Source: Sodiomyces alkalinus F11 (Eukaryota > Ascomycota > Sordariomycetes > Glomerellales > Plectosphaerellaceae). Taken from it: a stretch of DNA of 64,000 nucleotides. Position numbers and translations under genes: made by a program. Every line of letters begins with the position of its first letter. Position 1 is the first letter of the stretch. The stretch is taken from contig NW_021167079.1 of assembly GCF_003711515.1 (NCBI RefSeq), positions 5,197,234 through 5,261,233 of the forward strand, written 5' to 3'. Below the pieces are notes generated by a model, which was not told the DNA's origin, did not search any database, and worked only from the letters and a program-made list of their open reading frames with translations. Below, in pieces: positions 45,001-56,446 of the stretch.

Positions 45001-48000
45001 GCAGGTGCTGCATCGACGACCGTCAGGTGTGATGGGCCCGCCGAGTTGCACTGTGCAGGGACACAAGCGGAGGGCAATATGTATCTGCGATGGGATTGGG
45101 CATGTCGCCCTACCACACCCATGCCTGAACTCATGCCCGAGAGTTGCAGCGTTGGCGTTAGCGCTGGATGTCTGGTTCGAGAGGGGGTGTCTTGCTACCT
45201 GGAGAAGACACAGCGAACGAAGAAGAAGAAAAGAGACGGGTTAAAGTAAACAAATACAAAAAAAGTTGTGGTCCATGCGTTGGTGTGGTCGAAACAAGAC
45301 GCATAGACTTATTTCATAGCAATGGAATATTGGAAGAAGGCCTTTCAAGTCAAAGCTTAACAATGGATGTTGCAGAATACCTATCGGACGAAGACAAAAG
45401 AGTTGCTTACAAAGGACAAAGGAAAGGCGTGAAGACTTGGTCAAAGCGTTGAGGTGGGCCCCGGCGGGAGGGGTTCATTCGGGGGGTTCCGTTTCAAGGG
45501 ACCGCGACACGCTCGTCTCAGCCTGAACACGAAACTCGGAACAGAGACGGGGCTTATTGGTCAGTAATAAATACCAGGCAGCCGATGTTATTAATGGCAG
45601 AAGACAGTTCGAGCTTCGACAACAGGGCTTATTAGAGAAAAATCGAGAGGATAGCAGTACGAAATAACTTCTCCGTAGTCGGCACATCGAAGCCAGTATT
45701 TACCAAGTAGATTCCGAAGAGCGGTCAGACATGCCTCTGGTGTTAAGAATGTGATTCGCGAAGCAAGACGACAGACTAGGACGCTTCCAGCTCGGCCGAG
45801 AAGGTGGTGTGGAGGTGTTCCGACGCCCCCCACGATGTGTGCGACTAAAGTCCTCACGATGCACCAGTGAGGTGTCGAGGGCCTGAGTATGGTACTGGGT
45901 ACTGGCCAAGGAAACTATGGTTTGCCAGCCCAGGTCATCAGGTGCATACTTCGTACATATTCGTATGTACGGCAGTACGTTATTTGCTCCTTGCGGTCGT
46001 GATAGTCAAGCCACCATAATATAGTGAGGGCGGGGAAGGTAACCTACAACGTACAGCAAGAGAGGAACTATACTACCCATTTTAATTCATTCATTTACTT
46101 TATTTACTTCAATTTACTTTAACCACAGGAGGACAAAGCTGATCAGGGCTTGGCAAGATGCCGTTTGCAAGCATTCTTCTTCCAAACCCCGTGTCTGACG
46201 AAGTATTCGATTCAGGTTGTCGTTATCTTGATCGACGACCTTGACCCTGACCCTGAACATGATCGGCTACCACCTGTTTCTGGACAGGCAAGCCGGAGCA
46301 ATTACTTTATCCTCTCGGAGCGCAAAGAAACGGAGCTTTAGCTTTCTATGTGGATTCTCATGGGTTCGAGTGGGCCTCGACGACGTCAAGGAAGGATAGA
46401 TTTGCGGGAGTGCGGTCTCGTATGTTTTTGCGCAGCCGGAGTTCGCATTGCGACTCTTCTTGACAAAATCTCGCTCGGACCTCCATATAAAAGGATATCT
46501 ATATTACCCCTGTCAGCGTTCGGAACTCTACTCAGTACGAGCACACGTCGTAGATGTCGGGGTGTCTGCCATGCAGACAGAGGCTTCCCAGCCCATGGTA
46601 ACGGGTAGTGTTTGGGTCAAAGAAGGTTAGGGGTCGTCGTATCGTATCGTCAGTGGCAGGTGGCAGTACGAATAGAAAGAACATAGGTAGAGGGGGCCAA
46701 TTGGATAGCGGTAGTTATCGTCTAGATGTGGCTTGAACCAATCAGCGCGTTGCGAAACTCTTCTGGGATATCGTCCGGCATGGGTCGCATCTTACAGAAT
46801 GAATGATCGACAGAGGGTATCGAAGGCGACTCTTGACCTCGGCGACGCCTGCGTTAGTTGAGCATGTCCCGCCTCTTCTTCCAGCGCGCGACGACAGGAA
46901 TGGATTCCCAGACAGACACCTAATCCCCAGCACGCACATTACAGTGTAGGAACTCAGGTTCTAGAGATGAAACGGGTCGCTCACGTCGCCATCTCTTGCT
47001 AAGTCAAGCCGCACGAACCTCAGCTTACCTTACGTTCCACGGAGCACGGCGTGTACGATAGTCTACCTCACTTACAACGTACTCCGTACATGGCACCCAG
47101 GCGCACAGGCCGGCCGCAGCCGAGGGAAACGAAGCAGGGGGTCGTTTATGGGCGATGATTTCGTGCAACGGCGGTCCTCGGGTCAAGTGGTTTGAAAAAC
47201 GATGTTATTTTCGGCCGAACTCCAAAGTAGTCGTTGATGGTGTCGGTGAGTGAAGCCGGTAACATGTGTAGAAGAGACGATGGACTACCAAAATGTGTTG
47301 GGTGGCGAAAAGTCCTATATGGGGTTCCCGATCGAATCCTCGATTTCCCTGGTCGGTCCCCGTCAATCAAAACAGTACCTTACGGAGTACGGATAATACC
47401 AGGTTCGCCTTCTCAGCACCCGCATCCTGGCTCGCGAGTTGTCATGAGAATACCCTGAGGTGGCGTGCCGCAGTTGGAACAGTTCGGGGTTGCTTTGGTG
47501 TGAAGTCGAGGAAAAGAAAAAAAGACCGGGGAAACCGACACCTGCATTCCTCAACTGCGCCCCCCCCCCTAGGGCACTCTTTCCCAGCTTCCTGAACCCC
47601 CGTTACTGTCCACTGGGACCCTCCGTGTTAATAATTGAAACTGACGTACCGGTACTGTACTGTAGTGGCGGTACCTCGGGGTATGCGACCTTCGACTAAC
47701 CGCCCCGCCCGAATCTTTTTGCCTCTCTATTTCGAAGTACGTTGTGCGTTGTACCCTTGAAGCGGTCGCATGGGTCGACCAACCCCCTGTCCCCTCTGCG
47801 TTCCATCCACCCCATCACCTTGTCGATTACGAGGGTATCGATGCAACCCCATGCGACCCGTCCCACATATCTGCCATCATGCCCAGCCCACCATATCCCA
47901 GTCTGCAAGGCCCAGAGAATGCGAGGGTATGCGTGGGAGTGAGTGTGAGGGAAAGTGAGGGAGTGTGAGAGTCGGCTGGCTGAGATAAATCAACCTGCCT

Positions 48001-48340
48001 CCCGCCTCCTCCCTCTTCTCTCAAGCTCCTGTCGAATGTCTCATTCGCCTAACCTCCTCTAAATCAGGTCCGAGACTTGATTCCATTTAACAGTCTACCT
48101 TTTCTCATTCCTAGCTAGAGCTGGACCACTGGCACTTATACTCACAGTTGCTGTGGATCGGCTTCTCTTGCTCCTTTCTTCTTCTCCTTCTCCTGCCTTG
48201 CATTGCTTTCGTCTCCCCCTTCCATTTGATATCAACACTTGAGTGGAACCTCCTTGCCTCTAGACCACGACGCAGTGCAACGACTGCACCACCTCGCGAA
48301 ATTCCGAGGGTGATCAGCAACTGTTCCCCTCCCCTCCACA
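42067..48340. other. Gene-poor 6.3-kb region
   Basis: No gene could be supported on either strand. Open frames are short, overlap each other on both strands and lack fungal codon bias. Features seen: a run of 12 G at 42532-42543, a GAAATGAA-type tandem at 42978-43003, pyrimidine tracts near 43341-43382, and palindromic words of the intergenic family at 44702-44712, 44886-44897, 45947-45983, 47081-47091 and 47372-47393. The last 300 bp before 48340 are pyrimidine-rich and probably the leader of the next gene. Small intron-containing or non-coding genes could be missed by eye. Confidence 0.5.
42978..43003. repeat. Short GAAATGAA tandem repeat
   Basis: Three copies of an 8-bp unit (GAAATGAA) in an A-rich stretch of the gene-poor region. 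Simple repeat without evident function. Confidence 0.55.
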
Positions 48341-49474
48341 ATGCCCATGACGTTAGACCATCGCGCTAGTATCCCTTCGAGGGAGTCCTTCCATGCCAAC
48401 CACGAAGCTGGACAAGTACACAGGCTATCTTATAGAGCATCGTCTTCCCTCTCCGATGGCCCTCGATCCGTCTTTGCAGACGAGGATAACTACGACGACG
48501 ACGACGACATGCTTGACGAGTACTACGACGGTATCATTGGGGCCAATCCCGAGAAGTCACAGGACTCGCAGGATGCCTTACCACCGGCACTGCCGAACAA
48601 GAGCAACCTCCGAAACTCCCGCCTCCTCGATGCCTTCACCGCCGCCACGCTAGATTCCCAGAAGCCGACCACCTTGGCCCGGGCCGCGCCTCAAGATGTC
48701 TACCTGTCGTCCGAAGAAGACGCCTCCTCCTCCGCCGACGAGTTTTCGGACTACGACTGGGAGTCAGAGAGTGAAGGTTCACCCGGCTCGCCTTCCAGGA
48801 GACACAGTCACGAGGACACCGCCAAGATGGTATCAGTCGTCTACGTCGGCAAGCCTTCCATCATCAACCTCAGCAGTGTCCGCAGGTCCGTCCCGCCCCA
48901 GCCGACCCAGCCGACCCATGAACCGCCGCCGCCCCCGCGTGTGGTCCGCTCTTCGACAGAGCCTCTGACCTCCTCGAGGGCGTCCATTTCCTCTACCTCC
49001 ACCGGCATCTCCGCCTCCGCCCACCCGCCCAGATCATCCAGTCGCCGGGGCAATCTCCTCACCAAGCAGCCCCCGACATTCCTCAGCATCGACCCCTATG
49101 CCGGCCAGACGTACCCGAACTCCATGGATGGACGCAGATGCGACATCGACACGCCCATCACGCCCAAAGCACCGTCGGGCATGTTGAAGAAGGGTCTCAG
49201 CATCGTGCGGAAGCGCAGCAGACCGGCCCTGCGGGAAGCCGCCCACCGCGACAGCATCTGTTCCACCATCAGCATTCAGATCGACCGGAGTAATACCGCC
49301 ACGCCGAATCCGGTGGAGTCCCAGTCACAACACCAAGTAAATGCGACCAAGGCCGCCCAGAAGAGCGCCCGCAACTCCACCGTGGTGTACCCGCCATCCC
49401 CCGGACAGCTCCTAAGCAGTGGCCGGGGTCGGATCCTGAGCAGCTTCTCCAAGAGGAAGAGCCTCAAGCCATGA
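48341..49474 (+). CDS. Uncharacterised Ser-rich protein
   Basis: Single-exon frame of 377 aa with strong fungal codon bias, beginning at the ATG in CCACAATGCCCATGACG. I know no domain for it. It is low-complexity and probably disordered. An acidic N-terminal block (DEDNYDDDDDMLDEYYDGI) is followed by a distinctive acidic/Ser patch DVYLSSEEDASSSADEFSDY, then a short hydrophobic strand MVSVVYVGKPSIINLSSVRR that looks like the best-ordered piece. Next come a Pro-rich stretch and a basic C-terminus (MLKKGLSIVRKRSRP, ILSSFSKRKSLKP) that could act as a nuclear or membrane-binding signal. The ordered-looking patch suggests conservation, but function is unknown. A 5' leader rich in pyrimidines precedes it. 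Confidence 0.72.
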   Translation: MPMTLDHRASIPSRESFHANHEAGQVHRLSYRASSSLSDGPRSVFADEDNYDDDDDMLDEYYDGIIGANPEKSQDSQDALPPALPNKSNLRNSRLLDAFTAATLDSQKPTTLARAAPQDVYLSSEEDASSSADEFSDYDWESESEGSPGSPSRRHSHEDTAKMVSVVYVGKPSIINLSSVRRSVPPQPTQPTHEPPPPPRVVRSSTEPLTSSRASISSTSTGISASAHPPRSSSRRGNLLTKQPPTFLSIDPYAGQTYPNSMDGRRCDIDTPITPKAPSGMLKKGLSIVRKRSRPALREAAHRDSICSTISIQIDRSNTATPNPVESQSQHQVNATKAAQKSARNSTVVYPPSPGQLLSSGRGRILSSFSKRKSLKP

Positions 49475-51984
49475 GAGACCTACTATCACGCAACACATCG
49501 ACTTGTTGACTTTGTCGGTCCATTATATTTTTTCCTTGGGTGGGAGGGCATAGTAAGGGTACTTGGGCAGACACTTCAGGTCTCAAAAGGGGGCAGTTGA
49601 GTTCGCCAGGCGTTGGGGGAATATTAACCGTGTAATAAAGGACGGCTAAAGTGTTTTACGGCGTTTTGGGTTTACGGGGAGCATTGGCCAAGACTGCCAT
49701 GGGGATCAGGATACCACGGGTAATGGGTGGGGGGAGCATATATGGCTTCTATCAACCCCCCCCCTTTTTTTCTCTCTCTCTTTTGTTCGTTGGCACTATC
49801 GGAACATGACAGCATCGGAGTTACGGATGGGAATGAATGGGATGATCAGCAGAGTTATTAGTCGAGCTCTTAAGGGGCAAGTGTAGCAATCATGCCACAA
49901 CTGCAAATGACAGAGACGCCTTCATTTTCACTTGACTCTCCAGCCTTTCTCCGTCAATGTGATGGTTTCTTCTCCACTTGTTCGTTTTGTGGACATGTGT
50001 ACATGTATTTAGCCTCGTAAAGGCCGGGAATTGTGCCTGTAAATGCGATGTAGTAGAAGATTTCGTAAGCGAACTTTTAGCTGCATGGCGGCGTCTACCA
50101 TGAGCCCATCGTCATCGTAAAAGGTGAGAGGGGGGAGGGGGGAGGAGAATAGTTTGGGCAAGGGACCATTGCAACGAAGCCAGTTCGTTGTATCCGTACC
50201 TTGCGTCCGTTGCGACCCTCTGAACTGGACCCCAAAAACGCCAATGGCAACCCATCTGGCCTACATGCATACCGCCCAACCATACCTACGTACGTACATA
50301 CATACATGCCTTCGTTTCGGGGACTTGGCTTGCAGAATATAGGTGCAGAGGACCATGGAAGGGGATTCCGGTGTTCGGAGGATCATGCAACTCAAATGCC
50401 CAACTTGGATGAAGCGCAAAAGAAAATACGGGTGTCTTCGGCTGAGAGTGAGGGGTCAAATTCAGGGCGAGTGAGTAGAGAGATGGCATCTCGTTTCTTC
50501 GTACTGGGCGATCTGTCACGAAAATGTCGGATGTCCTGGAGCTTTATTTTCTTTTTTCCCCTCTTCCCTCTTCCCTCTCCCACCCTCTCTCATCATCATA
50601 GGTATTCATTCCAATTATTGTCCAGATCAACTGATTTCTCCGCTACATAGAAGTCTGGGGATCCTGTTCGCACGGAGTAATTAAGACTCTTATCCTTCCC
50701 AGTCTTGGCAGCCAGTGTTTGACCCCCCTTTTTTTTTCTTTTCTTTTTCTACATCTCCCATACAACTAACGTACGCTGCTTCGTTTGTCGTATTCGGAGC
50801 CCCTTGCCCATGTCCCAGTGATGGGGTCACAGCCTCGTGGTTATGGAGCTGCAGGGTGCGGAAAAGCGTGAACAGCCTCCTCAAAGTCCATCTTACCGAC
50901 GGGGGGGGAACAGTCGAATCTTCGCGACGGGTTCAGGGTTGATTATGGGGTTGATCTGTTTGATCTCGGCATGTTCGAGGATTGGTCATAATTCGTCCTG
51001 TTCTAGTGTATTGGATCCGTATGTACCCGACGATCTCCCTTTCCACTGACAGCCCTCATGATCAGACGCACACGGGAGGGATGAGGTGAAGTCAAGAACC
51101 CCCACAGCCTGATAGGCTACAGTTTCTGAAACGGGGACTATGGTACTGGGCCTCGTGTGGCTCATGCCTGTCATCTGCCATCTGCCATTGTCAATCTGTG
51201 GGACGTGATAGGTACAGACTCTCTCCTGGGGGAGCGACGATCTGGGATGGGCGACGGGGTCAGGGATACGTCCTGATAAGGGGGGACGTGATCCTCGACC
51301 TCTAAGGTAGTCAGCCCCTAGGTACAGTTCCTAATCCATTCCAACTTCGATACGCTTATCAAGTCATATGTACATAGCGTCGCAAAGAGACCTCGGTCAG
51401 CACACGACCGAGCGTATGCCATTGGTTAACCCATATGGTTTCAATTGGGCCCCTGACCGGGTAGAGGCTGTCAACGGGCGGGAAACGAAATCGTCCAAAC
51501 TCTCTCCCCTGCAGGGATCTGATGCCATGACTCGTGAGAGATCAGATGACGCCAACAGTGTGGACATCTATTAGGGCTTGCTACCTTTAGGTATTCAGGT
51601 GTCCGAGTCCTCCTACAGCCGAGTTTAGTGCATCCGCCTAGGTACGATCATTGGGATCGTGCACCGGGTGCTATCACAACCAGGCCGGCGGACAGGGTAC
51701 GGGAGCGCATTGGTCCGTACCATACATCGTACATCGGTCGTGCTCAACGATAGCGACAGTTCATGAGTGTCTCGTAGGTGTTGCGTTCCAAGGGAAGAGG
51801 AGCCGGCGAGAAGGTCGAATTATTACTACCGCCGTTATAATAGAGAGCAGCCAACTCGTTTCGAAGTCGGTTATCTCCAGCTTCAGTAACTTGGACTCGA
51901 TTCCGTTGTGTTTGAGGACCACGCGCCCAAGGACGTCCTCAAACATACCGGCTTGCATGGGGGAAATGACAGGTGCTTCGTCAG

Positions 51985-52085
51985 TGCATTTACGAAGTAC
52001 TTCGTATGTACGTGCTCCGGGGGAGTCCCTACCTTGAGGTACCTAAGGTAAGGTAGCTAATGTACTCCGTACCTAAGGTAGCTGC
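51985..52085. repeat. Cluster of palindromic intergenic words
   Basis: ACGAAGTACTTCGT is a perfect palindrome near 51990. It is followed within 100 bp by ACCTTGAGGTACCTAAGGT, AGGTAGC, TACTCCGTACC and TAAGGTAGC. All belong to the word family repeated across the intergenic DNA of this window. Confidence 0.6.
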
Positions 52086-53017
52086 GGCTAGCCCAGGGGA
52101 CGTATTCAATTGTATTCCTGCGTCTATGCCCTCTTGAACCCCCTTCCTCGACGTCACCCTGTCCTTGGGTGGGGGGGGGGTTTCGTATTTCCGTACATTG
52201 AGGTTGATTGACCCCCCACCGATGGCCGTTTCATATTGAATACTCGAATATAAAAAATGTCAGAAAGTATTCACAGTTGCTTTATCCACCCGAGGCCGAT
52301 TGTCTGCAATTCGGGAGATCTCGCAAGGAAAGCTTATGTACCGCGTGAGGGTCGAGAGGCTTTCAGTAGCAAACCCATGGTACCTTGTTTGCGTTCTATC
52401 CCAGTTCAAGGCGCCAGAACTATTCCTGACGTCGACCTGCTTTTTCAGGCCCGGAATGCATCTTCCTTGTGGTTTGCTTGAGCTTGGCCGTGCCTTTTAA
52501 TTTATTACCGCGCGGATACATGGACACACGAAAAAGAAGAAAGGTTTCAAGGATTGTCCGCCTCGGCGCTTTCCCATCGTATCAGGCCATTCAGGCCACT
52601 TGTTCGTACAGTTTGTTGACCTTAGCCTTTCCGGGCTAGTAAGCCACGTGCTCTCTGTGTCTGTTCGTGCGAAGACTTACTTCATGGACCGTGCACTCTG
52701 TAATTACTTTGTAATTGGCGCACTGACCCTAGAAGTGTTTGAGAGAGAGAGATATCAAAATGATAATGAATAAGGTAATGAAAATCAACATCTTCCACAG
52801 ACAGGAAACGGAATGTCGGATTCTACTTATTGCCTATTCGTACCTACGGATAGTAGAAGCAAAATGAAAGAGGTCACATTGATGCTACTGATCTGGCCTG
52901 CAACATGCGAAGTTAATCATTTCTGAAAAGAAAGACCCCTCGGGCAGCTCAACTAACCCCGCCCGTTGCGGAGCTGCGACCTCCGTCCCAGTATTACATA
53001 GGTAGCCATCCCACTCT

Positions 53018-53039
53018 ACCTAAGGTACCTACCTTAGGT
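53018..53039. repeat. Perfect 10-bp-arm palindrome of the intergenic word family
   Basis: ACCTAAGGTA (53018-53027) and TACCTTAGGT (53030-53039) are exact reverse complements separated by CC. It is the cleanest single copy of the CCTAAGG word family and sits 3.5 kb from the nearest gene. Confidence 0.65.
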
Positions 53040-54639
53040 ACGTAGGTATTCGTACTTCATATATACAGTCCAATGCGAGATTACATCCTCACCCCCTCTT
53101 CGACTATGTCTATATGTCGGCAGCTGAAGTAGAGAAATAGAGCCTTTTATCCACGAGGCCGTCATTCGCCGACACTTTTCCTGGCGCAGGTAGTTGCAGA
53201 TGGTTGGTCACACCGCTCACCCTCGTTCCTACACTTGGTCCAATTTCCATCGCGTACTATCCATTCTCTCGGGCGATCGTCCCTCGTCTACCAGTATGGT
53301 CTCCCGACGTCGAAAATGTCGGCCGGCGTAGGTTGATTCCCGTATCTGAGAGCTTGACATCTCGCCAAACCCCCACTTGAAAGTGGCCGAAATCACTTGA
53401 GGGGCCATCAGTGAAGTTGAGATCCCCCCAGCCCGACTAGCTCAAGGTTTAAAAGATAAGGTACGTAGCAAGAGAAATGGATTCGAAGTCAATCTCGTCC
53501 CAGCCTCCTGGGACGACTCGAAAAAATCGGCAGTATCTTCACTGGTAGTCCCCGAGGCAAGCCGAAGTACAGGAGTCTCGATATTCGCTGGGACTTCTGC
53601 CACATTTTCCTGCCACGGAGGATTATGAGGCGGGGGTGTGAAGTTCCGGAAACACGCCGAGATCCGGCCCGGGCCCTGGCCGGAGCGGGTACAGAGGCCT
53701 TCAGACGCGGTCTCGCCGCGCCGTCAGATCCACATCCGGAGCTTATTCTGGTATCCCATCACCGGTATCATGGACAACGTAGAAAAGCAAAACAATAAGA
53801 ATAATAACAGTAACAAAAACGGATAGCCAGGAGGGAAGACGCAGTCCCATGCAGACCACGAGCAAGGTTAGTATTGTCTTGTTGCTGATCGAAACACGAC
53901 CAATGAATCATGCCCCTCCCTCTCTAGGATATTGCCTTGCGATTCTCTGCCCACCGCCACTTCAGTAGCCACACCATATGTATACCCGGGTGAGGGAGTA
54001 ATTAGCTGCTCGTTTGTATTCGCGGCTCTTGTCGACCTTCGGAGTCATCCTATCCCGGCGCCAGCGCTGGATAACGACACTAAGCATAATACCTACATAC
54101 GTATGCGGACCTGGTTAGGAGAGGAACGACCGTCCCAACAGGATGCTGCGAGCAACTGGTGGAGACTTTGTGCTTTGTCTTCGAATCACGGTGGCCTGCA
54201 TGCATGGCTTATTTGGTGTGCTTTCTACGATAAGCACGGATGTGGTTCCGTACACATATCATCCATATCCCGTCCATAGTGTTGCGGCAGGAGCGGCATG
54301 TGGCGAATGGACATCCTATCTCGATGACCTCCTGACCCAGCGCCCTTCTTCTACGACCAACATGTCTTTGCCTTGTCTCCCGGCTCGGATGTCTGGGAGT
54401 CACGAGTTCAGACCATTCGAAGGGTAGGAGACCGGATGGAACAAACGCATTGAAACGTCAAAAATGGTGTCGTGTAGCTTCGAAGGCGTAATCTTGAAGG
54501 AAACCCAGCAGTAATGTGTGTCACGCTCAGCGTACTACCACATCTCACGTTGAGCAGTTTTCGGTCCATGCTCCGCCAGCCCGTGCCCGTGCCTATCCCG
54601 ACATCGAAGCCCTCGCCGGTCCGCTTAAATAAAGATCAA

Positions 54640-54640
<1 letters not shown>

Positions 54641-54695
<55 letters not shown>
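54641..54695. repeat. (AGT)18 microsatellite
   Basis: An uninterrupted run of AGT triplets, about 18 units, ending in ATATTAGTATAT. Its purity suggests recent expansion and high mutability. It lies in non-coding DNA about 0.5 kb beyond the ELO 3' end. Confidence 0.95.
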
Positions 54696-55208
54696 ATATT
54701 AGTATATCATAGGTATGCATAGGTATGCGACCCTTCCTTCCCAGAGAACCGGGATCGCCTTGACAATGATTAACCGTCGCCCATCTATTTTACCAAGGAC
54801 GATGGCCATGGTTTGTTTTCCGAGATAAAATTGCCATACTCTCTTTCAGCATGACAAAGCCTGCTTACCGTCTGCCAGCCATACCTCCCATATCCGTTTT
54901 CGCCCGAGTTTAAACGCACACTCGTACAAAGGTCATCAACCCCCCAAGTCGTCATGTCTTGACCATACAGAAGATGATCAGCCAATTTGTTCCCGAAATG
55001 CACCTAGCAGTCTGTTGATACAATAACAAAACGTGTCTCTGCACCCGCTCGTTTGTGTAGCAGGTTCTCTTCCTCGCAACACAGGAAATCGTTCTTGTGA
55101 TATCCGAAGACTGGCTGATCACTGTGATGACATGCTCGGAACGCATATGTACATAGCACGTTCGGAGATAATCGTCGAGGACGAGACGTAGTGCAATGGA
55201 GCGCTCAA

Positions 55209-56446
55209 TTAGGCCCGACGAGACCGGGTGCTCGCCGCGGTGGTCTTGACACCCGTGGTGGTGCCTGAGCTGCTTGTCTTGCCGTTCGGCGAGGACATGG
55301 TCTGAGCCATGAGGTGGGGGTCTGGCAGAGGGGCCTGCGACATCTTGCGAAGCGACTTGCGCGTCGAGCCCTTCTTGCCCTCCTTGTTGTAGGTGGCGAA
55401 GTAGAAAGAGATGAAGAGGACGAGGTACGAGCTGAGAGTGATGATGCCAGCAAAAGCAGCAAACTCTTCGCCGGAGCACTCGCCGTGGTTGGGTACCCAG
55501 GGGAAGTAGGTTGAGGTGAAATAGGTGTAGGAGGCGAAGTAGACGAAGCCTGCCGAATGTTAGTGCCAAATGGTCGCACCGAGCCGTGGCAAAACCAGAC
55601 AAGTTGCTTGTACGTACCGAGATCGATAATGAACTGAATGATCTGGAGGCGAGTGACCCATTCCTTCCACCAAACTCGGACACCACGAGCGCTCTGGAAG
55701 TAGTACCAGTACATGACAACGTGGACTGTGAGGTTAAGAGTGATGACGACCCAAGACACGGACGTCGAGCCAATCAGCTGGGTATAGCAAAGGAAGGCGG
55801 TCGCGCCGTGATGGTAGCAATGGAGGAAGGCTGTATTCCGTTGTCAGCTGTTGGGCTGGAGTTTTACATCCCAGAGAAGAATGATGGAGTCGTACTTAGA
55901 GGCTTCTTCTTGAGGAAGAGAAAAACGGTATCGAGGAGTTCGAGGTACTTGGTAAGGTAGTTCAACTATGCCAGCACGATTAGCCGCCATTGTGAGAAAC
56001 AGGCTGAAAAGCGTTGTCCGTGAGCTTACGTAGTAGAGGACGACCAAGGGCTGAGTCCATCCTCCCTCGCCATGGCAAATGGCATGGAAGATGCCTCCAC
56101 GCACAACGGTGGCCAGAAGCTGCTCGATGAAGAGGGCCAAGAGGATACCGCTGATAGCGGTGAGGTACAGGTTATGAATGAGGAAGAGGCCCTTAAGCTT
56201 GTAGGGCTCCCGGTTGCGCATCCACTCACGGCCACCAAAAATGACCGCGTAGTAGAGGACAATGAAGATGGAAGTCTCCTTCAGAGTCGACATGGGAGTC
56301 TTCCCCTGGACGAACTCAAACTCGCTAATGGGATAGCCGGTAACGGCCGTCCAGGCTTTGTCGAAAAGGGGCCATAGTTCGATGCCGAAGGGACGATCGA
56401 TGGTCGGGAGCGGGAGCTGCTCGTAGAAGGTGGTGGGTGTCGCCAT
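55209..56446 (-). CDS. ELO-family very-long-chain fatty acid elongase (3-ketoacyl-CoA synthase)
   Basis: ER multi-pass membrane condensing enzyme that extends acyl-CoA by two carbons using malonyl-CoA. Four exons: 56030-56446, 55896-55965, 55618-55830 and 55209-55549, all in phase, 346 aa, the same size as yeast Elo2 and Elo3. The catalytic His box is FLHCYHHG (H166, H169, H170), created by joining exons 2 and 3. Also seen are the family motifs [21 protein letters not shown] and [19 protein letters not shown], several hydrophobic helices, and a basic Ser/Thr-rich cytosolic tail from about residue 290. The start is the first ATG in frame ([14 protein letters not shown]). Whether it is the C20-24 (Elo2) or C26 (Elo3) type cannot be told here. 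Divergent from COX6. Confidence 0.95.

Larger units (their letters stand above)
49475..55208. other. Gene-poor 5.7-kb region
   Basis: No supportable gene. It contains pyrimidine-rich stretches (about 50545-50600 and 50730-50752), a G run near 52171-52181, ACGTACGTACATACATACATG-like alternation near 50288-50308, palindromic-word clusters at 51985-52085 and 53017-53058, and an AGT microsatellite at 54641-54695. The open frames at 51651-52037 and 53932-54279 have no domain or codon bias. The right end is the 3' flank of the ELO gene. Confidence 0.5.

Noticed and set aside
54143..54427. 94-codon plus-strand frame with a hydrophobic stretch
   Set aside because: Considered as a small membrane or secreted protein. 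The hydrophobic part is interrupted by charged residues, there is no codon bias, and several overlapping frames are equally open.
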